A stretch of DNA of 32,903 bases from Deltaproteobacteria bacterium (GTDB taxonomy: Bacteria > Bdellovibrionota > Bdellovibrionia > JABDDW01), in NCBI GenBank assembly GCA_013287405.1, contig JABDDW010000005.1:3923-36825 (forward strand), read 5' to 3'. The notes under the pieces are model-generated. The model ran no database searches. It had not been told where the DNA came from and saw only the letters and a program-made list of their open reading frames with translations. Positions 31,953 to 32,903 of this stretch are shown in pieces. Position 1 is the first letter of the stretch. Every line of letters begins with the position of its first letter. The translations under genes and the position numbers were made by a program.

Positions 31953-32903
31953 ATGGCAAAATCAAACGTCGATATTCACGGACTCATTTCTCAGTATCAA
32001 GTAGAGGAGAAGTTTAGAGACCTAACTTGGCGTGGAAGTTTTGGCGATTATATCAATCTTGTTAAGGACCATCCGGAGATTACCCGAACAGCTTTTCAAC
32101 GCGTCTACGACATGATCGTGGGTTATGGCGCTACAGAGTACGTCGAATTTAAAAAGAAAGTCACCCACTACAAGTTTTTTGATGATGAGTCAAATGACGG
32201 TAAGGACGCCATCTATGGTTTAGATATTGCGCTTATGAAACTTGTGAACGCCTTTCGATCTGCCGCTGAAGGATACGGAACTGAGCGCAGAGTGATTTTG
32301 CTTCATGGCCCTGTCGGGAGTTCGAAGTCTACAATCGCACGTTTATTAAAGCACGGCCTTGAGGCTTATTCGAAAACCGAAGAAGGGGCCCTTTATACCT
32401 TTTATTGGACAGACAAGGGTTTGGAAAAGCATGGGCTTCTTGGTAAAGGGATTGAAGAGTTTTCTTGCCCCATGCATGAAGAGCCATTGCATATAGTGCC
32501 GTTAGAGATCCGAGACAAGATTATCGACGAACTCAACCGAGGTGCAAAGAGTAAGCACAAGATTAAAATTGACGGCGATTTGTGTCCCGCCTGCCGTTAC
32601 ATTGCAAGGCATTTATTAACCAAATATCAAGGTGATGTGAACAAGGTGCTTCAGCATGTTGAGGTCCGTCGACTGGTTTTAAGTGAAGCGGATCGTGTTG
32701 GAATCGGAACCTTTCAACCCAAAGATGAGAAAAATCAAGATTCAACGGAGCTCACCGGCGATATCAATTATCGGCGCATTGCAGAGTATGGTTCTGATTC
32801 TGATCCGAGAGCTTTTAATTTCGACGGAGAGTTCAATATCGCTAACCGCGGTATCATCGAGTTCATTGAGGTTTTGAAGCTAGATGTTTCATTTTTATAC
32901 GAT
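31953..32903 (+). CDS. prkA: PrkA AAA+ serine protein kinase, 5' part
   Basis: The frame runs off the window end after 317 codons; the family is about 630-690 residues. PrkA/YeaG proteins have an N-terminal AAA domain and a C-terminal kinase-like domain. The Walker A loop [10 protein letters not shown] is visible at about 114-123, with other family landmarks [71 protein letters not shown] and [10 protein letters not shown]. Bacillus PrkA acts in sporulation and was reported to be an ATP-dependent protease; enterobacterial YeaG acts in stationary-phase and nitrogen stress. GAAGGAG precedes the ATG. yeaH/spoVR-like partners, if present, would lie beyond the window. Confidence 0.95.
   Translation, partial: MAKSNVDIHGLISQYQVEEKFRDLTWRGSFGDYINLVKDHPEITRTAFQRVYDMIVGYGATEYVEFKKKVTHYKFFDDESNDGKDAIYGLDIALMKLVNAFRSAAEGYGTERRVILLHGPVGSSKSTIARLLKHGLEAYSKTEEGALYTFYWTDKGLEKHGLLGKGIEEFSCPMHEEPLHIVPLEIRDKIIDELNRGAKSKHKIKIDGDLCPACRYIARHLLTKYQGDVNKVLQHVEVRRLVLSEADRVGIGTFQPKDEKNQDSTELTGDINYRRIAEYGSDSDPRAFNFDGEFNIANRGIIEFIEVLKLDVSFLYD

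Overview
The window looks like a chromosomal segment of a Gram-negative, deltaproteobacteria-like organism, most probably a Bdellovibrionota (Bdellovibrio-type) relative. This is inferred from the gene mix: many lipoproteins, an LpoB-like penicillin-binding-protein activator, a PhaR-type regulator, an OlsF-like fused acyltransferase, a two-domain TlyA, and mreB without an adjacent mreC/mreD. No 16S gene is present, so the assignment is tentative. Start codons are mixed (ATG, GTG, TTG), usually with AGGAG-type ribosome binding sites.

Layout. Positions 1-4.0 kb are an accessory, partly decayed region. It holds an HNH endonuclease, a possible 41-aa membrane peptide whose ribosome binding site lies in a hairpin, a 62-aa protein, four DnaA-box-like 9-mers spaced exactly 21 bp apart next to A+T-rich DNA, an ORF broken by a 3 x 7-bp tandem repeat, a coiled-coil protein, a collapsed oligopeptide-binding lipoprotein gene and a perfect 21-bp inverted repeat. 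Positions 4.0-12.6 kb are a compact plus-strand run, xseA-xseB-ispA-dxs-tlyA, followed by a patatin-like lipoprotein lacking both catalytic residues and an Xaa-Pro aminopeptidase. ispA carries a one-base frameshift at a run of eight G. Positions 12.6-17.7 kb hold a HAD phosphatase (minus), a cation-exchanger-like membrane protein overlapping glpD, an SCP2-domain protein (minus) and a short AMP nucleosidase.

Positions 17.7-22.5 kb hold mreB followed by a tightly coupled cassette: a sigma-like protein with a clear region 4, a membrane anti-sigma-like protein with a zinc finger, a membrane histidine kinase and a RadC-type JAMM protein. Positions 22.4-25 kb hold a single-pass membrane protein (minus), an LpoB-like protein and its COG3014-like lipoprotein partner. 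Positions 25-28.5 kb, all minus strand, hold phaR, an outer-membrane beta-barrel gene and a fused PlsC-GNAT acyltransferase (ornithine-lipid-synthase-like). Positions 28.7-32.9 kb hold a GspG-like pseudopilin, a selenocysteine tRNA (minus), a large TPR lipoprotein, a LolB/DUF4292-like lipoprotein and the start of prkA, cut by the window end.

Functionally, the core supplies DNA repair (exonuclease VII), isoprenoid precursors (Dxs, IspA), ribosomal RNA methylation (TlyA), envelope growth (MreB, LpoB) and lipid metabolism (GlpD, OlsF-like). The least conventional parts are the periodic DnaA-box array with its frameshifted neighbour, the inactive-looking patatin, the mreB-linked regulatory cassette and the selenocysteine tRNA.
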